A stretch of 64,000 nt of DNA from Balneolaceae bacterium (GTDB taxonomy: Bacteria > Bacteroidota > Rhodothermia > Balneolales > Balneolaceae): assembly GCA_020832285.1 (NCBI GenBank), contig JAFIFB010000016.1, positions 30,591 through 94,590 of the forward strand, read 5' to 3'. The notes beneath the pieces are model-generated. The model worked only from the letters and a program-made list of their open reading frames with translations, made no database searches and was not told the origin of the DNA. Within the stretch, counting starts at the first letter, position 1, and every line of letters starts with the position of its first letter. The position numbers and the translations under genes were made by a program. This document shows positions 36,717 through 44,369 of the stretch, piece after piece.

Positions 36717-37310
36717 CTATCTGCTGTCCTGACCTGTATTTACATAGCGAATACACTGACCCTGGTTTCGGAAACCGAACTCTTCCCAGACGCCGTTCAT
36801 GCAGTCCATTCGGCTGCTGGCGTCCGATAATACACCTACTCTTGTCCAGTCGAACCGCTCGTCGCGCTCGGCGCCGAACACCATGCGGATCTCGACGTAC
36901 TCGTTGGCTTCCAACGTCATCTGGTATGTGTCACGGTCGTAGGCGTCACCCAGGCAGATGAACGACCACAGCCCGTCGTCGATGTCAGTGTTGAAGTTGT
37001 CCTGCTCGTAGGTCGGCTCCTCGCCATCGATGCGGTACTCGAAGCAGGCGGCGAACGAACGTGGTTGATTGAAGGTGATGTCGACTTCGCCGACACGGAC
37101 GTCGTCCACAACGAAGTGGGACCAGTCATTTTCTTTATTCTGTTCATTTGTGCTTGGAGTTACCTCGCTTGTGCTAAACTCCTGTGCCACTTCATTTTCA
37201 AGTAGTGATTGACTATCTACATCGTGATTCGTTACTGAAGAATCACACCCTAACGCTATTAAGCCTGCAATGGCAAGCATTCCTGTTAACTTCATTAATG
37301 AATGTTTCAT
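36717..37310 (-). CDS. Lipoprotein with compositionally foreign C-terminal domain
   Basis: A 197-residue predicted lipoprotein. The signal peptide MKHSLMKLTGMLAIAGLIALGC has a clear lipobox with Cys22. A polar Ser/Asn/Glu linker extends to about residue 60. The mature domain (DWSHFVVDDVRVGEVDITF, then FAACFEYRIDGEE, WSFICLGDAYDRD, VEIRMVFGAERDERFDWTRVGV and WEEFGFRNQGQCIRYV) has four to five cysteines and a beta-sandwich feel; I do not recognise it. The DNA for the mature domain (about 36725-37125) is markedly GC-rich, with codons ending in C/G, whereas the signal and linker are AT-rich like the surroundings. This suggests a foreign domain joined to a resident export signal. Confidence 0.65.
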   Translation of the reverse strand: MKHSLMKLTGMLAIAGLIALGCDSSVTNHDVDSQSLLENEVAQEFSTSEVTPSTNEQNKENDWSHFVVDDVRVGEVDITFNQPRSFAACFEYRIDGEEPTYEQDNFNTDIDDGLWSFICLGDAYDRDTYQMTLEANEYVEIRMVFGAERDERFDWTRVGVLSDASSRMDCMNGVWEEFGFRNQGQCIRYVNTGQDSR

Positions 37311-37780
37311 AGATCTATCCTATTTGTTTTGGTTAATAAGCCTGGTGTCAGGCTTTATTTTTTGTTTATGAAAATGCTATCCGACTGCAAACTTTAAACA
37401 AAAACCTCTTTTGATTAGCATTTAGCTATATAAATAAAAATTATATTATGCTTAATCAATTAAAATTTACCCAACCTCAAGCGGAGCAATGAGTTTAAGG
37501 ATGTTCCGATATGGTAATTATTTTAAATATATTCACTTATAAATTCCAGAATGACTGGTGACGATTGGCGGTCGACTGTGGATAGTTTTTCGGCATCTAA
37601 TCAAGGGCAGTCACCACCGACGTTGTGGGCCCATGCATTCAGTGATACATCATATCGCTAAACAGATACTCAAGTTGAGTCAGACAGGGGTGTGTTCAAG
37701 GGCGTTGAGTAGAGATATGGGAAGGGTGCTGGCTCCACTCGAGAGGAGATTTATAGTACTCCCTCAATAGCCCGTCGGGA
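37311..37780. other. Gene-free region upstream of the tRNA fragment
   Basis: About 470 bases. An 80-residue frame at 37558-37770 has no recognisable motif and is probably not real. Around 37555-37655 another frame reads DWRSTVDSFSASNQGQSPPT then a stop, which looks like the tail of a decayed gene that I cannot name. Confidence 0.4.
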
Positions 37781-37799
37781 TGCACTACCGGACTACGCC
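37781..37799 (-). repeat. Partial copy of the tRNA-Pro 5' region (possible att scar)
   Basis: TGCACTACCGGACTACGCC matches TGCGCTACCGGACTACGCC inside the tRNA-Pro gene (38784-38802) at 18 of 19 positions and in the same orientation. Short tRNA copies like this are typical attachment-site scars of integrative elements. The ~1 kb between copy and gene contains decayed sequence, including a broken GIY-YIG gene. Confidence 0.55.
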
Positions 37800-37805
37800 T
37801 CAATT

Positions 37806-38035
37806 CTACTTAATTAAATTCAGGTCTCTGGACGAATTTTTCATATTCTTCAGCTTATGTTCGATTTGTGCGGCTTCCGACTTTCTTTGGCATGCAACAT
37901 AGCCTCTTAATATCCAAGGTCCTTTGTCTCTTGTATATTTTGAGTAGAATTGTGGCTTTTTACCCTTTCTTCCAAATCTGAAGTATGACCATAATAGTGC
38001 ATAGTGTCTTCCTTTTGATTCGCATCGAATCATTT
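37806..38035 (-). pseudogene. Frameshifted GIY-YIG endonuclease
   Basis: Remnant of a small GIY-YIG family nuclease (about 85-95 residues when intact). The C-terminal half is open in one frame: YTRDKGPWILRGYVACQRKSEAAQIEHKLKNM, matching the usual PWxLxxYE...RSEAxxxEKxLK pattern. The N-terminal signature HYYGHTSDLEERVKSHNSTQN is in a different frame a little upstream on the - strand, so at least one frameshift separates them. The extreme N-terminus is also displaced. Such single-domain genes are common in Bacteroidota; this copy is dead. Confidence 0.65.
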
Positions 38036-38690
38036 CTCAAGTTCCGAAAAATGGCGATGTAGTGGCTCCAAAATAAGTTTTATTTAAAAGTGATAGAAAT
38101 AGTTTATAGCATAACTTTTCATATAAAAAATTGGTTTAGCTGATCATTGTTCCTTCACTGTTTTTAAAACAGTAGATCTTAGATGAAATGAATGGCGTTC
38201 ATCTTTTCAGGGGAAAAACCAGCCCCGTTTCGGGGCGGCATCACTCGAATTCTGAATTCAATAAAATAAATGGTGGGCAAAGATGGTATGGTCGTCTTGC
38301 AGGGGTACGGATATATCGCACCTACGGCGCTCCCATTTTTCATGCTCGCTCCTAACCCATGGCCACCGCTGCGCAGTGACCATGGGCTACGGACATGTCG
38401 CACCTCTGGTGCTGTATTTATCTGAGTCATTTAAAACATTGCTTTTTAGTAACCATAGAAACAGAAAATACCATCCGCAGGCGGGTTGGAAAGGATGGCA
38501 GAACAGGAAGCTTATCCGGCAATTAAAATAATGGATGTAGCACTACAAAGCGTTGTTTAAAGATAATTGAGATCGATATTTAAGATTTATCGGAAGTTGA
38601 GATTTATGCAAAATAGCCCATATTTTATTCCTTTAGTATGGCAAAACAAAAAAGTCCTAACGCACGAGATTTTTTTTGAAGTTGCCTTAA
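38036..38690. other. Repeat-rich decayed region
   Basis: About 650 bases without a gene. Three dispersed repeats are visible. (1) 38041-38066, CCGAAAAATGGCGATGTAGTGGC, also at 55122-55150 and, inverted, near 41730-41755. (2) 38172-38262, AGTAGATCTTA then GATGAA, ATGGCGTTCATC, CAGCCCCGTTTCGGGGCGG and CGAATTCTGAATTCAAT, shared with 41080-41255. (3) 38560-38606, AAAGATAATTGAG then GAT and TTTAAGATTT, shared with 42318-42366. The part at 38300-38420 has paired words such as CCTACGG and TGGGCTACGGACATGTCGCACC. These are intergenic repeat families of unknown role. Confidence 0.6.
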
Positions 38691-38693
38691 ACT

Positions 38694-38731
38694 AAAAAAG
38701 AACCGGGTTTAAAAAAACCACGGCTCTTTAA
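38694..38731 (-). terminator. Terminator of the tRNA-Pro gene
   Basis: On the - strand, just beyond the tRNA 3' end, AAAGAGCCG-GGTTT and AAACC-GGTTCTTT form a long imperfect hairpin with T-rich flanks (positions about 38694-38731 on the + strand). Its placement fits a tRNA transcript end. Confidence 0.6.
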
Positions 38732-38733
38732 TT

Positions 38734-38810
38734 TGGTCGGGGCGACAGGATTTGAACCTGCGACCCCTCGGCCCCCAGCCGAGTGCGCTACCGGACTACG
38801 CCACGCCCCG
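38734..38810 (-). tRNA. tRNA-Pro (GGG anticodon)
   Basis: A 77-base tRNA on the - strand. The acceptor CGGGGCG pairs with CGCCCCG, and the 3' ACCA is encoded. The anticodon stem CTCGG/CCGAG encloses the loop CTGGGGG, giving anticodon GGG for proline. The T arm contains GGTTCAAATCC. A partial copy of its 5' half lies at 37781-37799. Confidence 0.93.
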
Positions 38811-39047
38811 ATTATTCAATAACAAATTATAAATCAACCAAATGTCTGTTTTAGGTGGACAATGCAGGCTTTTAACAGTCCTTCAAAAAATCAAACAGAC
38901 TTTAAAGATACCAGTGTCCTGTTCAAAACTCAATAGCCGTAAGCGGATTTTGTTCCACGCTTACTTGTCCTGCTACAAGTCAAAACCGTTAGGTATGTAA
39001 ATCTGATTCGAAAAAAGGGTTTAAAAACTTTCACAGATTCCTTCCTC

Positions 39048-39602
39048 TTAACTCCACGGATCAGTCGCCTCCACAATCCATCCGTCCAGTGGATTACGGG
39101 GATTGGCACTGCAGTGCAGGAAATGCTCCGGTTTTTCCACAATGCCGAGGGATACTGCACGATTTTGGATTTTCATAGATAGCTTGTCGATCTCATCCTG
39201 TTTGTAAAGAGACTGCAGAAACAGCTCCCTTTCCCAGATGTGAACACCTTCCGGTTTGTCCGGTGGCCCGTACTCCTGAAAAACTGAGAGCATCCATGAC
39301 GTCTCCAGGTTAGATGCACCGTTCCTGAATATCAGCATCACCGCTTTCGAAGTGAACGCTTTGTATGATTCCAGCAGGTCGGGAAGTGAGCCCCAGGCCG
39401 TGTTTGCAATCATCACAATCCGGTCAGGAAGAATGGAGTAGTCGTAAATCCGCAAGCCTCTTTTTTCGCAGCTCCATCTCAGTCCGCTTACCATTTTCTG
39501 GGTGATCAGCGGCTGCACAAATAGCGGTACTGATCCCGCTGTTCTAAGTTCCGTGTAAAATACCTCTTTCGCTTTTCTGGTTCTTCGTCTCATCGTTTTC
39601 AT
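39048..39602 (-). CDS. RAYT-like (Y1/IS200-type) protein with apparently inactive HUH motif
   Basis: A 184-residue protein with the outline of REP-associated tyrosine transposases. IYDYSILPDRIVMIA occupies the place of the usual Y-x-V-M-P-N-H-x-H-L-L segment, and LLESYKAFTSKAV corresponds to the K-x-F-T-A/S-K helix. The C-terminal YKQDEIDKLSMKIQNRAVSLGIVEKPEHFLHCSANPRN corresponds to the YIHxNPVxAGLVxxPEDYxxSS end. The two catalytic histidines of the HUH motif read Arg and Val here, so nuclease activity is probably lost. The reading frame is nevertheless open and well kept, which hints at a non-catalytic, DNA-binding role. It stands alone upstream of, and divergent from, sucC. Confidence 0.7.
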   Translation of the reverse strand: MKTMRRRTRKAKEVFYTELRTAGSVPLFVQPLITQKMVSGLRWSCEKRGLRIYDYSILPDRIVMIANTAWGSLPDLLESYKAFTSKAVMLIFRNGASNLETSWMLSVFQEYGPPDKPEGVHIWERELFLQSLYKQDEIDKLSMKIQNRAVSLGIVEKPEHFLHCSANPRNPLDGWIVEATDPWS

Positions 39603-39753
39603 CGTTTTTAATTCATAGCCTCTGTATATATGAGCAAAAAAATGCCAATTCCTTACAGATCAATTCACCACAGCTTTTATTTACCCGCTGATTTGGGTAT
39701 TATTGAGCCGGAATAAAAAAACCTGAAATCTGACTGATTAATCCTACGAAGAC

Positions 39754-40962
39754 ATGAAAATTCACGAGTATCAAGCGAAAGAATTGTTCAAAAAATATGG
39801 CATTGCCGTGCCCGGCGGCGTAGCCACCTCCTCTACTGATGAAGCCGTTAAAGCCGCTGAAGAGATGAAAGCCAATGGCAGCAGCCTGTTTGTGGTAAAA
39901 GCACAAATTCACGCAGGCGGACGCGGTAAAGGACGCACCAAGAAAAACAATGCCAAAGGCGTGATCCTCTGCAAAACGATCGATGAAGTGAGAAAAGCTG
40001 CCGAATCGCTTTTGGGAGATACACTCGTGACCATCCAGACCGGAGAGGAAGGCCAGAAAGTTAAAACCATCTATGTAACCGATGGTGTAGATATCGAAAA
40101 GGAATTTTATTTGGGCATTCTGCTGGACCGCGCCAAAAGTAAGAACGTAATTATGGTCTCAACCGAAGGCGGTGTGGAGATTGAAACAGTGGCCGAAGAG
40201 ACTCCAGAAAAGATTGTGAAGGAGTGGGTAGAACCGGGCATGGACCTTCAGCCAAATCAGGCTCGGCGTCTTGCATTTGCCCTCGGCTTTGAAGGTGATG
40301 CCTTCAAAAAAGCCGTGAAATTTATTGCGGCTCTCTATAAGTTTTATGTAGAGAAAGATGCCGATATGGTTGAGATTAACCCTCTTGTGCTCACCCCCGG
40401 CGGCGATGTTCTGGCACTCGATGCCAAAGTGACATTTGACGGCAACGCAACCTATCGCCATAAAGATGTTGTTGAGCTGCGCGATACCGCCGAAGAAAAC
40501 CCGATGGAGCTGGAAGCCTCCAAATACGGTCTCAGTTATATCAAGCTCGACGGAAACGTGGGCTGCATGGTGAATGGCGCCGGACTTGCGATGGCCACGA
40601 TGGATATCATCAAACTTTCCGGCGGTGAACCGGCCAACTTCCTGGATGTAGGCGGCGGTGCCAATGTAGAAACCGTAAAAAACGGATTCCGGATTATTCT
40701 TGATGATCCCAGCGTGAAAGCGATCCTTATCAATATTTTTGGTGGGATTGTCCGCTGCGACCGTGTTGCCAACGGCGTGATTGAAGCGATTAAAGATCCC
40801 GAAATTGCCAAAAAAGTGGAAAGTGTTCCCATTATTGTACGATTACAGGGCACCAATGCCGAGGAAGGCAAAGTGATTATCGACAACAGCGACCTGAACG
40901 TCATCTCGGCTGTGCTGCTGAAAGAAGCCGCCGAAGAAGTTTCGAAGGTACTCGCTGCTTAA
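39754..40962 (+). CDS. sucC: Succinyl-CoA ligase, beta subunit
   Basis: A 402-residue ATP-grasp subunit of succinyl-CoA synthetase, a citric acid cycle enzyme that makes ATP or GTP from succinyl-CoA. Signatures: MKIHEYQAKELFKKYGIAVPGG at the start, VVKAQIHAGGRGKGRTKKN for nucleotide binding, VEINPLVLTPGGDVLALDAKVTFD, and the C-terminal VGCMVNGAGLAMATMDIIKLSGGEPANFLDVGGGA with INIFGGIVRCDRVANGV. Length is normal. The alpha subunit gene (sucD) is not adjacent, unlike in many bacteria but as seen in several Bacteroidota. A strong terminator follows. Confidence 0.97.
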   Translation: MKIHEYQAKELFKKYGIAVPGGVATSSTDEAVKAAEEMKANGSSLFVVKAQIHAGGRGKGRTKKNNAKGVILCKTIDEVRKAAESLLGDTLVTIQTGEEGQKVKTIYVTDGVDIEKEFYLGILLDRAKSKNVIMVSTEGGVEIETVAEETPEKIVKEWVEPGMDLQPNQARRLAFALGFEGDAFKKAVKFIAALYKFYVEKDADMVEINPLVLTPGGDVLALDAKVTFDGNATYRHKDVVELRDTAEENPMELEASKYGLSYIKLDGNVGCMVNGAGLAMATMDIIKLSGGEPANFLDVGGGANVETVKNGFRIILDDPSVKAILINIFGGIVRCDRVANGVIEAIKDPEIAKKVESVPIIVRLQGTNAEEGKVIIDNSDLNVISAVLLKEAAEEVSKVLAA

Positions 40963-40984
40963 TTTTTTAACCTGCTCTCTACCC

Positions 40985-41024
40985 AAAAGCCCCGGCTGAA
41001 ACATGCCGGGGCTTTTCTTTTTTT
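40985..41024 (+). terminator. Strong rho-independent terminator of sucC
   Basis: AAAAGCCCCGGC (40985-40996) and GCCGGGGCTTTT (41005-41016) form a perfect 12-bp stem with an 8-base loop, followed by CTTTTTTT. It lies 22 bases after the sucC stop. Confidence 0.92.
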
Positions 41025-42693
41025 CATCAGTTTTGATTTTCCCAGCCGGGCATCTTTCTCCTTCTCTGGTTTTAAAACAGTAGATCTTATTTTAGATGAA
41101 TGGCATTCACCATTTCAAGAGTATAAATCAGCCCCGTTTCGGGGCGGAATATCCGTAGCCCCCCAGTATCACGCAGTGATTCTGGGGGGGTGGAAGCAGA
41201 CCAATAATTAAAGAAGCGCCATAGGCGCGGCATTATTCGAATTCTGAATTCAATCTCAGGCATAACTCATTTTCCGAAAAATTTTATAAATCGACCTCAA
41301 TGGCTCGTAAAAAACGATTTATAGTGCCACATCCATAATCTTTAAAAATCTCAATAAATCTTATTTTTGAAAAGGTGCCCCATTTTTTCGTCTATAAACC
41401 AATTTTATCGGCCTCACTTGTATTGTCCTTTTGGCTTGACCCAAAAGGACCAAAAAGTCAAGGCTGTGAATCACTTGTCGGCGGGCTTTTCATCGACGCG
41501 GTACCCTTTTAATGGTCCATCACACTCATTAACCATAATCAAAGATCCGGCCGGTATAAAATGCTGCCATAGCGTCGCTGAAAACACCCTGTTCCCGCCA
41601 ACCGATTCAAGGCCGGTTAAAAAAATTTCTCAAACAATTTCTACGTATTAAAATTCATAAGTTATTATTTTTAATATTCTTATTTATTTGAAATCTGAAA
41701 TATGGGAGTAACTTTTCATTTTTTTAGCCACTACATCGCCATTTTTCGGAAAATGAGATAATGTCCCCTGCAGTCCCCTCTTGCCTGTTCCGACCGATTC
41801 GGACCCGTTTTCCCTGTTGCATCAATCCCGCCACGGTTTTCCTTTCCGGATTTCAATGATAACCCCTCGAAACTGTGTGCATCTTTTTCATAACTACTCG
41901 CCTTATATGTTTTTATGTTACGATGTCATCCCAGGGCGTCGTTCGCGGTGCTTACTTTGCCCTGGGCTGTGTTATGGCGCCCTTTAAGGGCTTGGAATTG
42001 TTCCACTAACCCGGATACCTCACCAAGACATTTTTTCCTCAGCAAGGCCCTACTACGCTGCCCACTACGTTAAAACTTCGAGGACTAGGAAAGCTTTGTA
42101 GGGCGGGCGAAGTACTTTGCACGCCTGCTCTCCGTAGCTTTATGCGAAGGAGAGCTATTTTAAACTCAATGAAGATGAGGAAAAATGCCGCAGAAAAACA
42201 GAGTGTTTCTTTTTAAGATCCCAAACTTGGATCATAAAGTATGTTATATCTATAATTTACACTTCGTTTAGTATTTTTACTATGAGAAATCTGGGATAGC
42301 ACTACTGAGCATTTTTTTAAAGATAATTGAGCTTGATTTTTAAGATTTTGCGGAAGGTGAGCTATACAGCATTGGCAACTACGGAGAATAATGAATCAGA
42401 TCTGTTTAAAAGCTTGGAATTTTTATCTTAACTTTTGCAGAACATTCTGGAATTGACAATAGTGTTGTCTCAACTGTAAAAGTGTGAGAGAGTCATCAGA
42501 CGAGTCGATCCGAGATCATACCAATCATCTTCATTGGTATATTTTTTGAAAAACTCGTCTGATGACTTACCCGACGTTTTATTTTTGACATAACAATAGG
42601 TATACTGCCATTCCGGTTTGTATTAATAAAGAGAGAGTCGCTAACTTGCTGCTGAATTCCACTTCAAACTATTTTTGCCAATAATCTTTACTT
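41025..42693. other. 1.7-kb gene-free region packed with dispersed repeats
   Basis: No credible gene; the frame at 41367-41651 is an artefact of a repeat. From left to right: 41080-41255 matches 38172-38262 (CAGCCCCGTTTCGGGGCGG core, GAATTCTGAATTC end). 41420-41640 matches 27790-28015 (AAGTCAAGGCTGTGAATCAC, CCCTGTTCCCGCCAA). 41730-41755 is an inverted copy of the CCGAAAAATGGCGATGTAGTGG element. 41811-42003 matches 58408-58625 (CATCCCAGGGCGTCGTTCGC, GGCGCCCTTTAAGGGCTT). 42045-42150 has the paired words GCAAGGCCCTACTACG and TTTGTAGGGCGGGCGAAG. 42318-42366 matches 38560-38606. 42463-42595 is the MITE-like element. Confidence 0.7.
42463..42595 (+). repeat. MITE-like palindromic repeat, copy 3
   Basis: A 133-bp element with ends TGTTGTCTCA and TGACATAACA. 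Inside, GTCATCAGACGAGTCGATC (from 42492) faces ACTCGTCTGATGAC (42552-42566 region). A central ATACCAATCATCTTCATTGGTAT forms its own hairpin. It is nearly identical to the reverse complement of 27475-27608 and recognisably related to 2617-2739. Confidence 0.75.
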
Positions 42694-43248
42694 ATGAGCC
42701 GATTAAACCTTTTTATCTCTGCCTGTTTACTTTCGCTGATTCTGGCTTCATGTACTGCTATCACCACTGAAGATCTCTCATTTACCGCCGATGAAGGCGG
42801 AATGCTCCACACCGATGCCGAAATCTATGAAGCAGAAATTTTTCAAGACGATCGGCAGGGAGTACGTTTTAACATTCCCTATACCGTTACAAATACGTCA
42901 GAAAAAGCGGTTTATATGATCGGATGCAGACAACCCTCAGCCCCGGTTCTTCAAAAAAGTACCGGTGAAGAGTGGGTTTCGGCCTTTAGTCCGGTCGAGC
43001 AACTCTGTCTTAGCCCGCCCTTTATCCTTGAACCGGGCGAACAGCGCGGGGACACGCTGCAGGTTTACGGTTTTTTCCCGGGACAAAATACATATCCGGA
43101 ATTTCTTACGGATATCGAAGGGACATACAGACTGAAAAAAAGAATCTATTCCGACCCCAAAACATTTGATGATCCGGGAGGGTGGAATAACCACATACTT
43201 GACCAAGACCTGAGAATCTCCAACACATTCCAGGTTATTGAAAAATAG
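42694..43248 (+). CDS. Predicted lipoprotein of unknown function
   Basis: A 184-residue protein with a lipoprotein signal peptide, LFISACLLSLILASC (lipobox LASC, Cys20). The mature part looks like a beta-sandwich: VRFNIPYTVTNTSEKAVYMIGCRQPSAPVLQKS, then LSPPFILEPGEQRGDTLQVYGFFPGQN and a C-terminal LRISNTFQVIEK. The TVTNTS...LEPGE...GTYRL layout is typical of small intracellular-proteinase-inhibitor-like or BsuPI-like beta domains, but I cannot assign a family. Convergent with the WYL regulator; the stops are only 17 bases apart. No functional clue from neighbours. Confidence 0.75.
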   Translation: MSRLNLFISACLLSLILASCTAITTEDLSFTADEGGMLHTDAEIYEAEIFQDDRQGVRFNIPYTVTNTSEKAVYMIGCRQPSAPVLQKSTGEEWVSAFSPVEQLCLSPPFILEPGEQRGDTLQVYGFFPGQNTYPEFLTDIEGTYRLKKRIYSDPKTFDDPGGWNNHILDQDLRISNTFQVIEK

Positions 43249-43265
43249 TTCTGGCCTGTTAAATT

Positions 43266-44282
43266 TTAAACTCCACTGTCCCCTGGATTCCATCCGGCAC
43301 TTTTTCTCTCTTCGATCTTCTCTTTTAAATAATGCGGCTCCTCTACCTGCACATTGCCGCCATAAGACAGAATCAACGATTCCAGTTCGTAGTTTGGAAT
43401 GACCCTGATGGTCACTCTCAGTCTGCCCTCCACCCATTCCGATTTCTGACTGGGATGAAGCGGTTTGGTTTCCACATAGGGAGCGGCACTTTTTGCAAAT
43501 TCCAGAATCACGGTTTCCAGCTCCCGATCATGGTGTTTCGTCACCCCAATGATGTCATAAAAGTACTCGTTCCAGTCGATATCTGTTGTTCGGTACTCTC
43601 CCCTGGTGTGCTCAATGGCCTGAATCCGGTCGAGGGCGAGGTTCCAGGTCGGGATCTCCAGCTCTTCATTCAGCCCGAATACAAACCAGCGGTTATTGTA
43701 CTGCTTGAGGTGGTATGGATGAAAAACAAGTTCAAAGGGTTGTTGCGATTTAAAATCCTGGTATTCTACACGAAGAACCTGTTCATGGATGATCGCATCA
43801 TACAGAGGATTCAGATACTCAATTCCCTTCAGGTCTATGTTGGATTCAAGAGAGATCACTTCTTTGCTGGTCTCCTTCAATCCAAGCCGGTCCTGCAACA
43901 CCGGAATTAACTCCTGCACCCACTCAAACTGCGGGGCACCTGCAAATCGCGACAGCACAGAAATAGCAGCCTCAATCTGCGAAACTTCACTTTCATTCAG
44001 TGGTTCGTTGCTGATGGAGAATTCCGGATCGGCATAGCGATAGTAAACTCTTCTGCCGTCCCGAATTTTATCCAATGGGATGCCCCATCCCTGGTCACTT
44101 TCCATAAAACGAATGTCATCATATAACTGACGCCGTTCAATTCCGCTTCCCGGTCCGTTAAACTCCTCCAAAGCTTTATTCACCTCAGCCAGCAAATCCT
44201 GCCAGAAATATTTCCGGCCGGTATTGCGGAAACAGCGGTCTAAAACCCGGTAGCGTAAAAGTGCGTTTTTGTTTATGGACAT
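43266..44282 (-). CDS. WYL-domain transcriptional regulator facing the defence-like island
   Basis: A 338-residue regulator. The N-terminus is a winged helix (LLRYRVLDRCFRNTGRKYFWQDLLAEVN, RRQLYDDIRFME). The middle has a helical linker. The WYL domain follows at about residues 155-240 (YDAIIHEQVLRVEYQDF, FHPYHLKQYNNRWFVFGLNEE, LALDRIQAIE), and the C-terminal WCX part ends with LESLILSYGGNVQVEEP. The layout matches stand-alone BrxR/CapW-type repressors that control phage-defence operons. The gene is divergent from the kinase gene with 87 bases between the starts, so it probably represses the island and itself. A candidate operator lies in that gap. Confidence 0.85.
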   Translation of the reverse strand: MSINKNALLRYRVLDRCFRNTGRKYFWQDLLAEVNKALEEFNGPGSGIERRQLYDDIRFMESDQGWGIPLDKIRDGRRVYYRYADPEFSISNEPLNESEVSQIEAAISVLSRFAGAPQFEWVQELIPVLQDRLGLKETSKEVISLESNIDLKGIEYLNPLYDAIIHEQVLRVEYQDFKSQQPFELVFHPYHLKQYNNRWFVFGLNEELEIPTWNLALDRIQAIEHTRGEYRTTDIDWNEYFYDIIGVTKHHDRELETVILEFAKSAAPYVETKPLHPSQKSEWVEGRLRVTIRVIPNYELESLILSYGGNVQVEEPHYLKEKIEERKSAGWNPGDSGV

Positions 44283-44296
44283 GGGTTGTTATTATC

Positions 44297-44315
44297 TGTG
44301 CAGGTTGAGTGCACA
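44297..44315. promoter_or_regulatory. Candidate WYL operator
   Basis: TGTGCA (44297-44302) and TGCACA (44310-44315) form an inverted repeat with a 7-base spacer, 15 bases from the regulator start and in the only gap between it and the divergent kinase gene. WYL repressors of the CapW/BrxR type bind inverted repeats at this kind of position. The assignment is by position and symmetry only. Confidence 0.45.
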
Positions 44316-44369
44316 AGTTGATTGTAAATTTTACTCAATCCAATAATTAAAGAGAATCATTAAAACAGT

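Noticed and set aside
41367..41651. 94-codon frame in the repeat region
   Set aside because: It lies entirely in a dispersed repeat whose other copy (27790-28015) does not keep the frame.
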